Shown: positions 37,858 through 47,377 of the stretch, piece after piece
Position numbering within the stretch: the first letter of the stretch is position 1
How the letters are laid out: the number at the start of each line of letters is the position of its first letter
Assembly: GCA_030055525.1 (NCBI GenBank)
Contig: JASFYJ010000006.1
Location: 49,486-113,485, forward strand
DNA: 64,000 bases
Source: Archaeoglobales archaeon
GTDB lineage: Archaea; Halobacteriota; Archaeoglobi; Archaeoglobales; Archaeoglobaceae
Direction: 5' to 3'
Translations under genes and position numbers: made by a program
Notes under the pieces: generated by a model
What the model was told of the DNA's origin: nothing
Seen by the model: only the letters and a program-made list of their open reading frames with translations
Database searches by the model: none

Positions 37858-38133
37858 ATGGATTTAATGCGTTGTATTGAAGTTATTGTAAAGGGGAAAG
37901 TTCAGCGTGTAGGTTTTAGATACTTCGTATCTAGAGCTGCAAAGGAACTTGGGATCAAGGGATTCGTAAAAAATATGCCGGATGGAAGTGTATATATCCT
38001 AGCCACCGCCGAAGAATTTGCGATAGATAAATTCTTATCTCTCCTGCCCACATACAAGAACGCCGTTGTGAAAAAAATTGAGGTAAGAGAGATTCAGGAT
38101 CTCCAGATGTTCGAAAAGTTTGAGGTGAGATGA
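37858..38133 (+). CDS. Acylphosphatase
   Basis: The ATG at 37858 gives 91 residues with the acylphosphatase signature [21 protein letters not shown] (read in part; catalytic Arg in VGFR) and [11 protein letters not shown]. It hydrolyses acyl phosphates such as carbamoyl or acetyl phosphate. Upstream in-frame codons extend into the spacer and lack family character. The 3' end overlaps hisF by 4 nt. Confidence 0.93.
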   Translation: MDLMRCIEVIVKGKVQRVGFRYFVSRAAKELGIKGFVKNMPDGSVYILATAEEFAIDKFLSLLPTYKNAVVKKIEVREIQDLQMFEKFEVR

Positions 38134-38948
38134 TGCTAACAAAGAGGATAATACCATGTTTGGATGTCACCCTAGATGAGAAGGGGGCGAGAGTTGTTAA
38201 GGGTATCGAATTCGTGAACCTTCGTCACGCAGGTGATCCAGTTGAGCTTGCAAAAAGATATAATGACGAGGGGGCTGATGAAATTGTATTCTTAGATATA
38301 ACTGCTTCAGCAGAAGGGAGAGAGACGATGGTAGATGTGGTAGAAAGAACGGCGGAAGAAGTTTTCATACCCCTAACTGTGGGTGGAGGGATAGGAAGTA
38401 TAGAGGAGATAAGTAGAATTCTTTCCGCCGGAGCGGATAAGGTTTCTATAAACACTGCTGCAGTAAAAAATCCCGATTTTGTTAAAAAAGCAGCTGAAAT
38501 TTTTGGTAGCCAATGTATAGTTGTTGCAATAGATTGCAAACGGAACTTCGATTTAAGCAAAGGAAAATATATAATTGAGCTCGAAGATGGTAGAAAAGCT
38601 TGGTATGAAGTAGTAATATATGGGGGAAGAAAAAGAACCGGCATTGATGCAGTTGAGTGGGCAAAAAAAGTTGATGGGCTAGGAGCAGGAGAAATACTTC
38701 TAACTTCAATGGATAGAGATGGAACCAAGGAAGGCTACGACATTCCCGTAACAAGGAAGATCTGTGAGGAGGTGAGCATACCCGTAATAGCGTCCGGTGG
38801 TGCAGGAAAACTTGAACACTTTTATCAGGGATTTGTTTATGGAAAGGCTGATGCCTGTTTGGCTGCAAGCCTTTTCCACTTCAGGGAACTGACAATTCAA
38901 GAAGTTAAGAGGTACCTTGCTTCAAAAGGAATTCCCGTTAGATTATAA
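38130..38948 (+). CDS. hisF: Imidazole glycerol phosphate synthase subunit HisF
   Basis: The 272-residue TIM-barrel has the [20 protein letters not shown] start, catalytic Asp in CLDV, the phosphate-binding [11 protein letters not shown] and [11 protein letters not shown], and [14 protein letters not shown] with the second catalytic Asp. It closes the imidazole ring in histidine synthesis together with HisH, which is not in the window. Confidence 0.95.
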   Translation: MMLTKRIIPCLDVTLDEKGARVVKGIEFVNLRHAGDPVELAKRYNDEGADEIVFLDITASAEGRETMVDVVERTAEEVFIPLTVGGGIGSIEEISRILSAGADKVSINTAAVKNPDFVKKAAEIFGSQCIVVAIDCKRNFDLSKGKYIIELEDGRKAWYEVVIYGGRKRTGIDAVEWAKKVDGLGAGEILLTSMDRDGTKEGYDIPVTRKICEEVSIPVIASGGAGKLEHFYQGFVYGKADACLAASLFHFRELTIQEVKRYLASKGIPVRL

Positions 38949-39004
38949 AATTTTATTATTAATTTTTGTTTAAAAACTTTAAAATTCCCCGCCTATTGAG
39001 GCGC

Positions 39005-39835
39005 TTATATCCTTCTGTGTGCCTTAATATAGCTGCTAACTTTAACAACCTCCAAAGTTTCTTTAATATCGTGAGTCCTTATTATATCAGCCCCGTTGAA
39101 TACCGCTATGGAAGTAGCCGCCAAACTTCCATAAAGTCTTTCCGCTGGATCTTCCTTCTTTAGTATCGCACCAATAAAAGATTTTCTCGAAACCCCTATG
39201 AGCAGCGGATAACTGAATTTTTGCTTTAAAAATAACAAATTGGCAATTATTTTTGAATCCCATTCATACCATGGCATCCAGCTAGGGCGGAAGAATCCTA
39301 TCGCTGGATCTATTGCGATCTTCTCTTCATCAACTTCAAATTTTTTCGCAATTTTGATACTTTCTTCTATACAACTAGAAACTTGCGTTAAAGGATCCAC
39401 GTTGTCCAAAATGTTTCCATGAGCACATAGAATTGCGCTGCAATCGTAATCTTTTACAACCTTTGGCATCCTTGGATCGTTTTTAAAACCGGTAACGTCG
39501 TTCACTATCATTGCTCCCGCCTTTATTGCAGCCTCAGCAACCGTCGCTCTCGTAGTATCTATACTTATCGGTACTTTTACCGAACTTTTCAAGATGCTTA
39601 CTGCCCAAAAAGCTCTTCTTTTTTCTTCATCTTCACTTATCTGGTTTTGTAAGTAAGGTGCTGTGGATCTCGCTCCCACATCTATAAAAGATGCTCCAGC
39701 ATCTACCATCTTCAAAGCTACATCTAAAAGTTCATCTTCATCTCTAGCAACACTTCCTCTGTAAAAGCTTTCTGGAGAGACGTTTATAACACCCATTATT
39801 TTTGGTTCATTCAGTTCTATTCCAGCGAACTTCAT
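39005..39835 (-). CDS. Dihydropteroate-synthase-family protein
   Basis: ATG 39835 gives 276 residues with the pterin-binding barrel motifs: MGVINVSPESFY, DAGASFIDVGARSTAP, ISIDTTRATVAEAAIKAG, VNDVTGF, IDPAIGF and VSRKSFIG. The family couples a pterin diphosphate to an arylamine. Beside the beta-RFAP synthase gene it is likely the enzyme that joins beta-RFAP to the pterin in tetrahydromethanopterin synthesis. That assignment comes from context, and archaeal members are diverse. The two genes diverge from a 37-nt spacer. Confidence 0.82.
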   Translation of the reverse strand: MKFAGIELNEPKIMGVINVSPESFYRGSVARDEDELLDVALKMVDAGASFIDVGARSTAPYLQNQISEDEEKRRAFWAVSILKSSVKVPISIDTTRATVAEAAIKAGAMIVNDVTGFKNDPRMPKVVKDYDCSAILCAHGNILDNVDPLTQVSSCIEESIKIAKKFEVDEEKIAIDPAIGFFRPSWMPWYEWDSKIIANLLFLKQKFSYPLLIGVSRKSFIGAILKKEDPAERLYGSLAATSIAVFNGADIIRTHDIKETLEVVKVSSYIKAHRRI

Positions 39836-39872
39836 GAAAAAGATTTTAAAAGATCGCATAAAAATTGTTGCG

Positions 39873-40802
39873 ATGTTGATTGAGACACCTAGAAGGCTCC
39901 ATCTCGGTATAATAGACCCCTCAGGTACCTTGGGCAGAAGGTTTGGATCACTTGGCGTAGCTATAGACGATGGCTACCTTTTAAAGCTCGAAAAAAACGA
40001 TCGAATGAAGATAATTGCCGAGGAAGAGGACAGTAGAGATGTTCTTCAAGTTTTAAAGATCTTGGATGAAAAACTCGGTACGGGTTTTGATTACCTCGTT
40101 GAGGTAAAGAGATTCATTGAAAGGCACGTTGGATTCGGATCAACAACTCAAATTAAGCTTGCAGTAGGGTTTGGAGTGGCAAAAATTAATAAAATCGAGA
40201 TTGAAGTAGAAAGACTGGCTGAAATTCTCGGAAGGGGAAAAAATTCCGGTGTGAGCACTTACATATTTAAATACGGAGGTTTTGTTGTAGATGGTGGTGT
40301 AAAATCCGGATTTCCACCGCTTGTTATAAGAGAGGAGTTGCCAAAAGATTGGGGATTTTTGTTGATAATACCTGAGCTTAAAAGGGGGCTTGATGAGGAA
40401 GAGGAGAAGCCAATAATGAAATCCGTATACGGCAAACCGGAGTGTGCTGAAAAGATAGCTCATAGAATAATTCTCGGACTAATCCCTGCAATAAAAGAAA
40501 GAAACATCGAAGATTTTGGCAGATATCTTACCGAAATTCAAAGCTTTGTTGGTAAACATTTTGAAGAATACCAAGGGGGAGAATTCCGAGAAGATTTGAA
40601 ATTTATAACCGACTTTTTGAGACAAAAAACCTACGGTTTTGGGCAGAGTTCTTGGGGGCCAACAATATACGGTCTGATATATAAAAGCAGTTTTGAAAAT
40701 CTAAAAGCAGAAGCTGAGGATTATCTGAGAGAATACGGTATCAAAGGGAAAGTTGAGCTTGGAAATCCACGTAATTTCGGTTCAAGGATCTTAAATTTCT
40801 GA
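39873..40802 (+). CDS. Beta-ribofuranosylaminobenzene 5'-phosphate (beta-RFAP) synthase
   Basis: ATG 39873 gives 309 residues. The GHMP-kinase-like fold shows ETPRRLHLGIIDPSGTLGRR, HVGFGSTTQIKLAVG, LGRGKNSGVSTY and FGQSSWGPTIYG (first read in part), a pattern specific to beta-RFAP synthase. It joins 4-hydroxybenzoate (or aminobenzoate) and PRPP in the first committed step to methanopterin. A TTTTAAAA element about 26 nt upstream supports this start over the in-frame codon at 39834. Confidence 0.9.
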   Translation: MLIETPRRLHLGIIDPSGTLGRRFGSLGVAIDDGYLLKLEKNDRMKIIAEEEDSRDVLQVLKILDEKLGTGFDYLVEVKRFIERHVGFGSTTQIKLAVGFGVAKINKIEIEVERLAEILGRGKNSGVSTYIFKYGGFVVDGGVKSGFPPLVIREELPKDWGFLLIIPELKRGLDEEEEKPIMKSVYGKPECAEKIAHRIILGLIPAIKERNIEDFGRYLTEIQSFVGKHFEEYQGGEFREDLKFITDFLRQKTYGFGQSSWGPTIYGLIYKSSFENLKAEAEDYLREYGIKGKVELGNPRNFGSRILNF

Positions 40803-40830
40803 ATTTATTTTTTGCCTCTCACCGCATGTG

Positions 40831-40838
40831 TTATATAT
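40831..40838 (+). promoter_or_regulatory. TATA box of pdxS, leaderless spacing
   Basis: TTATATAT is centred about 26 nt before the pdxS ATG, and no ribosome-binding site is visible, so the transcript probably begins at the start codon. Confidence 0.6.
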
Positions 40839-40859
40839 CCTAGCGGAAACAATTAAGAG

Positions 40860-41864
40860 ATGAAACTTGAAGAGCTAAGGTTTGGTACAGAGCTACTTAA
40901 AAGAGGATTTGCAAAGATGCAGAAGGGAGGAGTTATAATGGATGTTACCAACGCAGAGCAGGCGATGATAGCAGAAGAAGCTGGAGCTGTCGCTGTAATG
41001 GCTTTGCACAAGGTTCCGGCAGATATCAGAGCAAGCGGAGGAGTTGCAAGGATGGCAGACCCGAAAAAGATCTTAGAAATAATGGATGCAGTAACTATAC
41101 CAGTTATGGCAAAGTGCAGAATAGGTCATATAGCCGAAGCCAGAGCTTTGGAAGCGCTTGGGGTAGACATGATCGACGAAAGCGAGGTTTTAACACCAGC
41201 AGATGTGTTCTTCCATATAGACAAGAGGAAGTTCACAGTTCCGTTCGTCTGTGGTGCAAGAAGTCTTGCTGAGGCTGTTCGTAGAATATGGGAAGGAGCG
41301 GCGATGATTAGAACTAAAGGCGAAGCAGGAACTGGAAATGTTGTTGAAGCTGTTAAGCATATGAGGTTGATAAATAAAGCCATAAGCGAAATTAAAATCC
41401 TTCCCGAAGAGTCTATCTACTCTATAGCCACGAAGTTTGCTTCCCGTTACGTTGAGCTATCGAAGATCGTTAGAGATGAGCTTGGTTTAGCTGATGTCGG
41501 GAAGAAAGATGTAGTTTACGAGAACTATACTCTAGGAGAGATAATAGATGGTTTGTTTGAGATAATACTCGAAATTAAAAATATTGGCCGTTTACCAGTC
41601 GTGAATTTCGCTGCAGGAGGTATTGCTACGCCAGCTGATGCTGCTTTGATGATGCAACTTGGTGCAGATGGTGTATTCGTTGGCTCTGGAATATTCAAGT
41701 CTTCCAACCCGGAAGAGTATGCAAGAGCTATAGTTGAAGCTGTTCAGCATTATGATGAACCAGAAGTTGTTGCTGAAGTCTCCAAAGGGATTGGAGAGGC
41801 GATGAAAGGGTTAGATGTATTTAAGCTCCCTGAAGAGGAGAAATTGCAGGAGAGAGGAGCTTAA
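40860..41864 (+). CDS. pdxS: Pyridoxal 5'-phosphate synthase subunit PdxS
   Basis: The 334-residue barrel carries the near-invariant PdxS segments [64 protein letters not shown] and [16 protein letters not shown]. It makes PLP from ribose 5-phosphate, glyceraldehyde 3-phosphate and ammonia supplied by PdxT. It is slightly longer than bacterial forms through a middle segment (about residues 185-220), as in other archaea. Confidence 0.97.
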   Translation: MKLEELRFGTELLKRGFAKMQKGGVIMDVTNAEQAMIAEEAGAVAVMALHKVPADIRASGGVARMADPKKILEIMDAVTIPVMAKCRIGHIAEARALEALGVDMIDESEVLTPADVFFHIDKRKFTVPFVCGARSLAEAVRRIWEGAAMIRTKGEAGTGNVVEAVKHMRLINKAISEIKILPEESIYSIATKFASRYVELSKIVRDELGLADVGKKDVVYENYTLGEIIDGLFEIILEIKNIGRLPVVNFAAGGIATPADAALMMQLGADGVFVGSGIFKSSNPEEYARAIVEAVQHYDEPEVVAEVSKGIGEAMKGLDVFKLPEEEKLQERGA

Positions 41865-41940
41865 ACCTAAAATTATTTAATTTGTTAAAATTTTTCTTTT
41901 CTGCAGAAGTTTAATATCTCGCCGCAAAAAATGCAACCAA

Positions 41941-42534
41941 ATGAGGGTTGCAGTAGTTGGAGTACAAGGAGATGTGGAAGAACACGTTCTTGCTACAAAG
42001 ATGGCAATGAAAAAGCTGAATATAGACGGAGAAGTTGTTGCAACCAGAAAAGCTGGTGTTATATCCAAAAGTGATGCATTAATAATTCCAGGTGGCGAAA
42101 GTACAACGATAAGTCGACTAATAACCAGCGATGGGATGGATAGAGAAATAATTAAACTGGCGGAAAGTGGAAAACCGGTGATGGGTACATGTGCAGGTTT
42201 GATCTTACTTTCGAAGCACGGAGATGAACAAGTGGAAAAGACAAAAACAAAATTGCTCGGTTTGATGGATATATGGGTGAAAAGAAACGTCTTTGGGAGG
42301 CAAAGGGAGAGTTTTCAAGTGAAGCTGAAAGTGAAGTACGTTGGAGAATTTGAGGCAGTTTTTATAAGAGCACCAGCCATAGTTAAAGTTGATAAAAACG
42401 TTGAAATACTTGCAACCTTCGAAGATTTCATAGTTGCTGCAAAGCAAGATAACATCCTAGCCTTAGCCTTCCATCCCGAACTTACGCAAGATACGAGAAT
42501 GCACGAGTACTTCTTATCCCTTTCCAAAGTCTAA
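41941..42534 (+). CDS. pdxT: Pyridoxal 5'-phosphate synthase glutaminase subunit PdxT
   Basis: The 197-residue class I amidotransferase has VGVQGDVEEHV, LIIPGGESTTISRL, the nucleophile in GTCAGLILLSK, RQRESFQ and the His/Glu of ALAFHPELTQD. These distinguish PdxT from PurQ. It feeds ammonia to PdxS, encoded 76 nt upstream. The 3' end overlaps the convergent nnr gene by 21 nt. Confidence 0.95.
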   Translation: MRVAVVGVQGDVEEHVLATKMAMKKLNIDGEVVATRKAGVISKSDALIIPGGESTTISRLITSDGMDREIIKLAESGKPVMGTCAGLILLSKHGDEQVEKTKTKLLGLMDIWVKRNVFGRQRESFQVKLKVKYVGEFEAVFIRAPAIVKVDKNVEILATFEDFIVAAKQDNILALAFHPELTQDTRMHEYFLSLSKV

Positions 42535-43923
42535 ACATTTTTTGATTGCAATTGGGATCTCTTCAATAAGCTGGGTTGCTGTGTAATTGTAGCCGTACTT
42601 TTCAAAGCATAAATCTCCAGCAAAACCGTTCAGAAAAGCTGCTGCACATGCTGCATGAAAAGCGTCATCGTTGCAGAAGAATGCTGCACAAACACCTGCA
42701 AGAACGTCTCCGGTTCCACCTACTGTCATTCCTGCGTTCCCACTTCTGTTCACCTTCAATCTTTCGCCATCGGTTACAAAATCTTCTCTGCCTTTGAGCA
42801 GTATTACGCTTTTTGCCCTCTTTGCAGCCGTTTTTACATCGCTATCCCCAAAAACTCTCCTGAATTCTCCTTTGTGCGGGGTCATTATGCATTCAACACC
42901 ATCTGGTACTTCTTTTATCAGACCCTGTGCATCGAGAACAACCTTTTTACAAGATTTGATAACTTCCAGAACAACAGCTTCAAACTCCTCATTCTCTCCA
43001 ACACCCATACCCATTACTACAACATCGTGAAGTTTGGCAAGTTTTCTAATTTTTTCAACGTGCTTTAATCCTATCTTCTCCCCCTCGAGTCCCCTAACTA
43101 TCATATTGGGGCTAAATGATGCGATGACGTTTTTTATCGTCTCCGGAACCAAAGTTGTGACTATATCCGCTCCAGCTGCATAAGCTGCCAAACTCGCTAA
43201 AGCTGGTGCGCCGGTGTATTCTCCACCTCCAACAACCAAAACTCTACCATGATCCCCTTTATGTCCCTCCGGAAAGCGTTTGTAGGTAAAGGATACATCT
43301 CCAACACCGCACTGCTTCTCTATACCTTCCGGAATCCCGATATTTGCAACAACTATTTCTCCACATATTTCAGGGGCTTTTAGTAGCCCGGGCTTCATCT
43401 TATGAAACGTAACTGTAAGGTTTGATACTACAGCTTTTTTATATTCTCCCGTATCAGAATTTAAACCGCTTGGAACATCTATCGCCACTACGAAAGCTTT
43501 ACTTTTGTTTATCGAGTCTATCGCAGTAGCTATAGGTTCTTTCGGTTCTCCCCTTATTCCTGTTCCAAGCAAACCATCAACAACCACATCGCCGAAATCT
43601 TCTGGAATTCCTTCCTTAATCTCCAAACCAGCTTTTTCAAGAATTGAAAGGTTTATTCTTGCCTCCCTTGTTCTAACTTCGCTTCTCTTCCCTACGAGGA
43701 ATACTTCCACATCAAAATTCCTCAAATGTCTGGCAGTAACGAAGGCATCCCCTCCATTGTTCCCCAATCCTGCTACGATTGTCACTTTACAATTTTTGAA
43801 CCTTTTAGAGATTTCATCGGCAACAGCTTTGCCAGCATTTTCCATTAGCTGAAGCCTACTTAAACCGAAAAATTCGCAGTTTAGATCGAGTATTTGCATG
43901 TCCCTTGAATTTATTGTTTCCAT
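42514..43923 (-). CDS. nnrDE: Bifunctional NAD(P)HX epimerase/dehydratase
   Basis: ATG 43923 gives 469 residues. The N-terminal YjeF epimerase domain (1-210) has LMENAGKAVADEI, GLGNNGGDAFVTARHL and DGLLGTGI. The C-terminal ADP-dependent dehydratase domain (220-465) has GHKGDHGRVLVVGGGEYTGA, MGMGVG, LDAQGL, TPHKGEF and GGTGDVLAGV. The enzyme repairs hydrated NAD(P)H. Coding potential upstream of 43923 overlaps glyA and is not used. Confidence 0.94.
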   Translation of the reverse strand: METINSRDMQILDLNCEFFGLSRLQLMENAGKAVADEISKRFKNCKVTIVAGLGNNGGDAFVTARHLRNFDVEVFLVGKRSEVRTREARINLSILEKAGLEIKEGIPEDFGDVVVDGLLGTGIRGEPKEPIATAIDSINKSKAFVVAIDVPSGLNSDTGEYKKAVVSNLTVTFHKMKPGLLKAPEICGEIVVANIGIPEGIEKQCGVGDVSFTYKRFPEGHKGDHGRVLVVGGGEYTGAPALASLAAYAAGADIVTTLVPETIKNVIASFSPNMIVRGLEGEKIGLKHVEKIRKLAKLHDVVVMGMGVGENEEFEAVVLEVIKSCKKVVLDAQGLIKEVPDGVECIMTPHKGEFRRVFGDSDVKTAAKRAKSVILLKGREDFVTDGERLKVNRSGNAGMTVGGTGDVLAGVCAAFFCNDDAFHAACAAAFLNGFAGDLCFEKYGYNYTATQLIEEIPIAIKKCLDFGKG

Positions 43924-43971
43924 GGAATAAGTTCGCAGAAGTCTTAAATAATTTCTGCATAAACAAAGGCT

Positions 43972-45231
43972 ATGCAACCATCTGACGTTTACAGTATAAT
44001 AGAAAAACACAACCAACTGTTTGCTGAGTCTATCTCATTGATCGCGAGCGAAAATGTGACTAGCATGGACGTTAGAAGATGCTACCTGAGTGATCTGGGA
44101 CATAGATATGCTGAAGGAAAGGTTGGGAATAGATACTACGAAGGTTGTAGGTATATAGATGAAATAGAACAGATGGCGATCGATCTGACGAAGAAGTTGT
44201 TCAACGCCGAACACGTAAACGTCCAACCGATTTCAGGAGTAGTAGCAAACCTTGCAGCCTTTTATGCTACAACAAAGGTGGGAGATAAGATTATGAGCAT
44301 TTCTGTACCATGCGGTGGGCATATAAGCCATGAAAAAGTTTCTGCTGCAGGCGTTAGAGGTTTAGAAGTGCACCATTATCCTTTCAACATTGAAGAGATG
44401 AACATAGACGTTGCTGAGACTGAAAAACTTGCAAAAAAAGTTAAGCCAAAGCTCTTCGTTTTAGGTTCAAGCTTGATACTATTCCCACAACCAGTGAAAG
44501 AGGTAAAAGAGATTGCAGATCAGATTGGAGCTAAAGTTTTGTATGATGCAAGCCATGTGCTCGGACTGATTGCAGGTAAAAAATTCCAAGATCCACTTAA
44601 AGAGGGGGCAGACGTAGTGACTGGTTCAACCCACAAAACTTTCTTTGGTCCACAGAGAGCAATAATACTTTGCAGGAAAGAGCTTGCTGAAAGTATAGAT
44701 AACGCCGTTTTTCCCGGTGTGGTTAGTAATCACCATCTCAACACCTTAGCAGGTTACGTCGTTGCTGCGATGGAGATGCTTGAAGTTGGAGAAGCTTATG
44801 CAAGTCAGGTTGTAAAGAACGCAAAAGCTTTAGCAGAAAGACTTTTCGATCTTGGTTACAAAGTCTTAGGGGAGAAAAATGGATTTACAAAGTCCCACCA
44901 AGTTGCCGTTGATGTAAGAGAGTTTGGGGGTGGAGAGAAAGTTTCCAAAAAACTTGAAAGCGCTGGAATTATTCTCAACAAGAACCTTCTACCATGGGAC
45001 AGTTTAAAGAGCACTTCAAACCCTTCAGGAATCAGAATCGGAGTTCAGGAGGTAACAAGGCTCGGAATGAGGGAAGAAGAGATGGAGAAAATTGCTGAAC
45101 TGATGGATTCCGTCCTTAGAGATAGGAAGAGTATTGATTTTGTTAGAAGTGAAGTTAAAGCCATGAAAAAAGATTTTTGCAAGATAAAATTCGCGTTTAA
45201 CGAATGTAATCCGTATTCGATGCAGGTATGA
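43972..45231 (+). CDS. glyA: Serine hydroxymethyltransferase
   Basis: The 419-residue PLP enzyme has the SLIASENVTS start, EGKVGNRYYEGC, YDASHVLGLI and the PLP lysine in GSTHKTFFGPQR near residue 222. It interconverts serine and glycine with a one-carbon carrier, probably tetrahydromethanopterin in this organism. A CTTAAATAA element 25 nt before the ATG suggests leaderless transcription. It overlaps the next gene by 4 nt. Confidence 0.95.
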   Translation: MQPSDVYSIIEKHNQLFAESISLIASENVTSMDVRRCYLSDLGHRYAEGKVGNRYYEGCRYIDEIEQMAIDLTKKLFNAEHVNVQPISGVVANLAAFYATTKVGDKIMSISVPCGGHISHEKVSAAGVRGLEVHHYPFNIEEMNIDVAETEKLAKKVKPKLFVLGSSLILFPQPVKEVKEIADQIGAKVLYDASHVLGLIAGKKFQDPLKEGADVVTGSTHKTFFGPQRAIILCRKELAESIDNAVFPGVVSNHHLNTLAGYVVAAMEMLEVGEAYASQVVKNAKALAERLFDLGYKVLGEKNGFTKSHQVAVDVREFGGGEKVSKKLESAGIILNKNLLPWDSLKSTSNPSGIRIGVQEVTRLGMREEEMEKIAELMDSVLRDRKSIDFVRSEVKAMKKDFCKIKFAFNECNPYSMQV

Positions 45232-46154
45232 GTAGGAAAATTATTGAATCTCTGAATCCAGAGCTTTACGAGAGGTTAAGGAAGATAGAAGACAGTGATG
45301 AATTTTTTGAGTACTTTATCAGACCCTTAAGAGTCAGCATTAGAGTAAACACTCTCAAAGCTGATCTGAGCTACGTTGTTGAAAGACTTTCAGATTACAT
45401 ATGTGGAGAGGTTCCCTGGTGTAGGGAGGGATTTTACTTCAAAACAGACGATTTTTCAAGAATCCCCGAACACCAGCTCGGAGTTATAATTTCTCAGGAG
45501 GCATCTTCAATGATCCCAGTGCAACTTATGGAACTCAAACCAGGTATGAAAGTTTTAGATCTCGCCGCGTCTCCAGGAGTAAAAACGACCCAGATTGCAC
45601 AGTATATGGAAAACGAGGGATGCATAGTTGCAAACGATGTTAAAATAGATAGAGTTAACATTCTAATTTCGAACCTGCAGCGTTTAGGGGTTTTGATAGC
45701 TACAGTAACTATGGGAGATGGCAGGTACTTCAGGAGGTATGAAGATCACTTCGATGCCGTTCTGGTAGATGCCCCCTGCAGCAATATAGGCATGATAAGG
45801 AAGAACTATAAATATGCAAAGCTTTGGAATTTAAACGAAACAAAAGCCCTATCTAAATTGCAGAAAGATCTGATTTTTGCAGCTTACAAGGCTGTCAAGC
45901 CGAAAGGCATTATCGTTTACTCCACATGCACGGTTGATCCGCTTGAGAACGAGGAAGTTGTCGACTACTTGTTAAGAAACGCTGAAGTTAAGGTTGAAAA
46001 GATAAATATCCCTGTAAAGAGTAGTGAAGCAATTTTAGAGTTCGAAGGCAAGACCTACGATGAAGAGGTGAGAAAATGTCTTCGAATTCATCCTCAAAAC
46101 AACGACAGCGAAGCGTTTTTTGTGGCAAAGTTGAGGAAATTAGAGAGCTCTTAA
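45228..46154 (+). CDS. NOL1/NOP2/Sun-family RNA cytosine-C5 methyltransferase
   Basis: The 308-residue enzyme has an N-terminal RNA-binding part (FFEYFIRPLRVSIRVNTLK), the SAM motif LDLAASPGVKTTQIA, DAPCSNIGMIR (PC catalytic helper) and the catalytic TCTVDPLENEEVVDYLL. It makes m5C in tRNA or rRNA. No PUA domain is attached; a PUA-like protein is encoded immediately after, overlapping by 79 nt. Confidence 0.92.
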   Translation: MSRKIIESLNPELYERLRKIEDSDEFFEYFIRPLRVSIRVNTLKADLSYVVERLSDYICGEVPWCREGFYFKTDDFSRIPEHQLGVIISQEASSMIPVQLMELKPGMKVLDLAASPGVKTTQIAQYMENEGCIVANDVKIDRVNILISNLQRLGVLIATVTMGDGRYFRRYEDHFDAVLVDAPCSNIGMIRKNYKYAKLWNLNETKALSKLQKDLIFAAYKAVKPKGIIVYSTCTVDPLENEEVVDYLLRNAEVKVEKINIPVKSSEAILEFEGKTYDEEVRKCLRIHPQNNDSEAFFVAKLRKLESS

Positions 46155-46537
46155 AAAAACAGTTTAATGCAGATGTAGATTTAAAGTTCTTTTTTGGTGG
46201 AAAAAACAGAATATACGCATACAAGAACTGTGAATTTAAAGGAAAGAAGGGAATATACTTTGGAACCCTTGAAAAAGATGGGATAAGGCTTTCGATAGAG
46301 GGTAGTTTTATTGTAGGTAGGGTTGCAAAGAGTGGAATTATCGAAGTTGATGAAGAAAAAGCGCTCAGATGGTTGAAAGGAGAAGATCTAGAAGTTCAGA
46401 AGGATCTTAAGGGGTACTACATAGTGAAGTGGGGTAACTACTTTTTGGGTTGTGGAAAGGCATCCAACGGGATCATTAGAAACTACGTGCCAAAGGATAG
46501 AAGGATAAAAAACTCAAACTCCGAAAGTGATCCTTAG
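46076..46537 (+). CDS. PUA-like RNA-binding protein paired with the m5C methyltransferase
   Basis: The 153-residue protein has a polar start (SSNSSSKQRQRS) in the methyltransferase overlap. A region (FFFGGKNRIYAYKN) follows, then a PUA-like C-terminal part, DLKGYYIVKWGNYFLGCGKAS and IRNYVPKDRRI (read in parts). Similar modules are fused to NOP2/Sun methyltransferases in other organisms, so it may act as a separate RNA-binding subunit. Only ATG 46076 is available in frame. The end overlaps the convergent DUF63 gene by 24 nt. Confidence 0.72.
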   Translation: MSSNSSSKQRQRSVFCGKVEEIRELLKKQFNADVDLKFFFGGKNRIYAYKNCEFKGKKGIYFGTLEKDGIRLSIEGSFIVGRVAKSGIIEVDEEKALRWLKGEDLEVQKDLKGYYIVKWGNYFLGCGKASNGIIRNYVPKDRRIKNSNSESDP

Positions 46538-47302
46538 CGAGTTTCTAATTCCTGGAGATAAGCCAAGAACGAAAAGGGCAAACTTCAGAAAATCTACAAA
46601 CTTTTTGTCATCTTCGCTTCTATCCAAAATATATAAAACAGCTGAGATTACAAAAAATTTCGCAATAGGCAGTACTTCTATTCCGAAGTTCTCTATAAGA
46701 TACCTCGGAAGTACATGCAATTCCCAGTAGTCAAAAAACTTGATCCCGATGTAGCTTGAAAAGGCATCAAGCATGTGTGAAAATATCACTACAAGGCTAT
46801 GAAAATTCCTACATATTTTCACTGCAGAGTAAAAGATAAAAGATGCTAAAGCAGCCAGAGATATTGACAACGGTAAAACAGTGGGATTTTCAATTTTTAG
46901 GTTAAAAAGAAGCCAAAAAACCGTAGATATTGCAAGTAAAGACCCCACAGCGGCGCAGTGGTAATGGTAGTTCTCCCTAAACTTTAAAGAGAAGATCAAA
47001 GTTGGAAATGCTATAAGAAATACCATCACGTATATGAACGGGGTCATAAAGAAGTATGAAAGCGGTGGCATCAAAAACCCCGCATCCTCCACAATTCTTA
47101 TCGCCGATCCAAACACTATGAATGGAAACATTGCTAAAAAGAACCTTTTATCAAACTCCAATCTCTTGCTTAAATATCTGTAAAGCAGAACAACGGCTAA
47201 GATCAAAATAATTGCCCAAGTTAGAGTATTAACGATGTTGTAACCTTCTTTATAAACAATAGAATCTATGTAGTACTCCTTCACAAATTTCCAGAGATCC
47301 AT
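46514..47302 (-). CDS. DUF63 family membrane protein
   Basis: The 262-residue archaeal membrane protein has about eight helices. The FGSAIRIVEDAGF motif (R and D in the second helix) and the HMLDAFSSYIGI segment are characteristic of DUF63. The function is unknown. It starts 75 nt before argS on the opposite strand. Confidence 0.85.
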   Translation of the reverse strand: MDLWKFVKEYYIDSIVYKEGYNIVNTLTWAIILILAVVLLYRYLSKRLEFDKRFFLAMFPFIVFGSAIRIVEDAGFLMPPLSYFFMTPFIYVMVFLIAFPTLIFSLKFRENYHYHCAAVGSLLAISTVFWLLFNLKIENPTVLPLSISLAALASFIFYSAVKICRNFHSLVVIFSHMLDAFSSYIGIKFFDYWELHVLPRYLIENFGIEVLPIAKFFVISAVLYILDRSEDDKKFVDFLKFALFVLGLSPGIRNSLRITFGV

Positions 47303-47377
47303 TGAGTTTGTAAGCTTTGAGATTTATCTTCTTTGCTTCTCCGATTTATTTTTAAGCTGAGTTGCAGTTGAACTTTG

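Noticed and set aside
41941..42534. PurQ, to complete purS-purL
   Set aside because: The motifs and the adjacent pdxS identify PdxT.
42655..43068. 137-codon and overlapping plus-strand frames inside nnrDE
   Set aside because: Antisense shadows of a well-supported two-domain enzyme.
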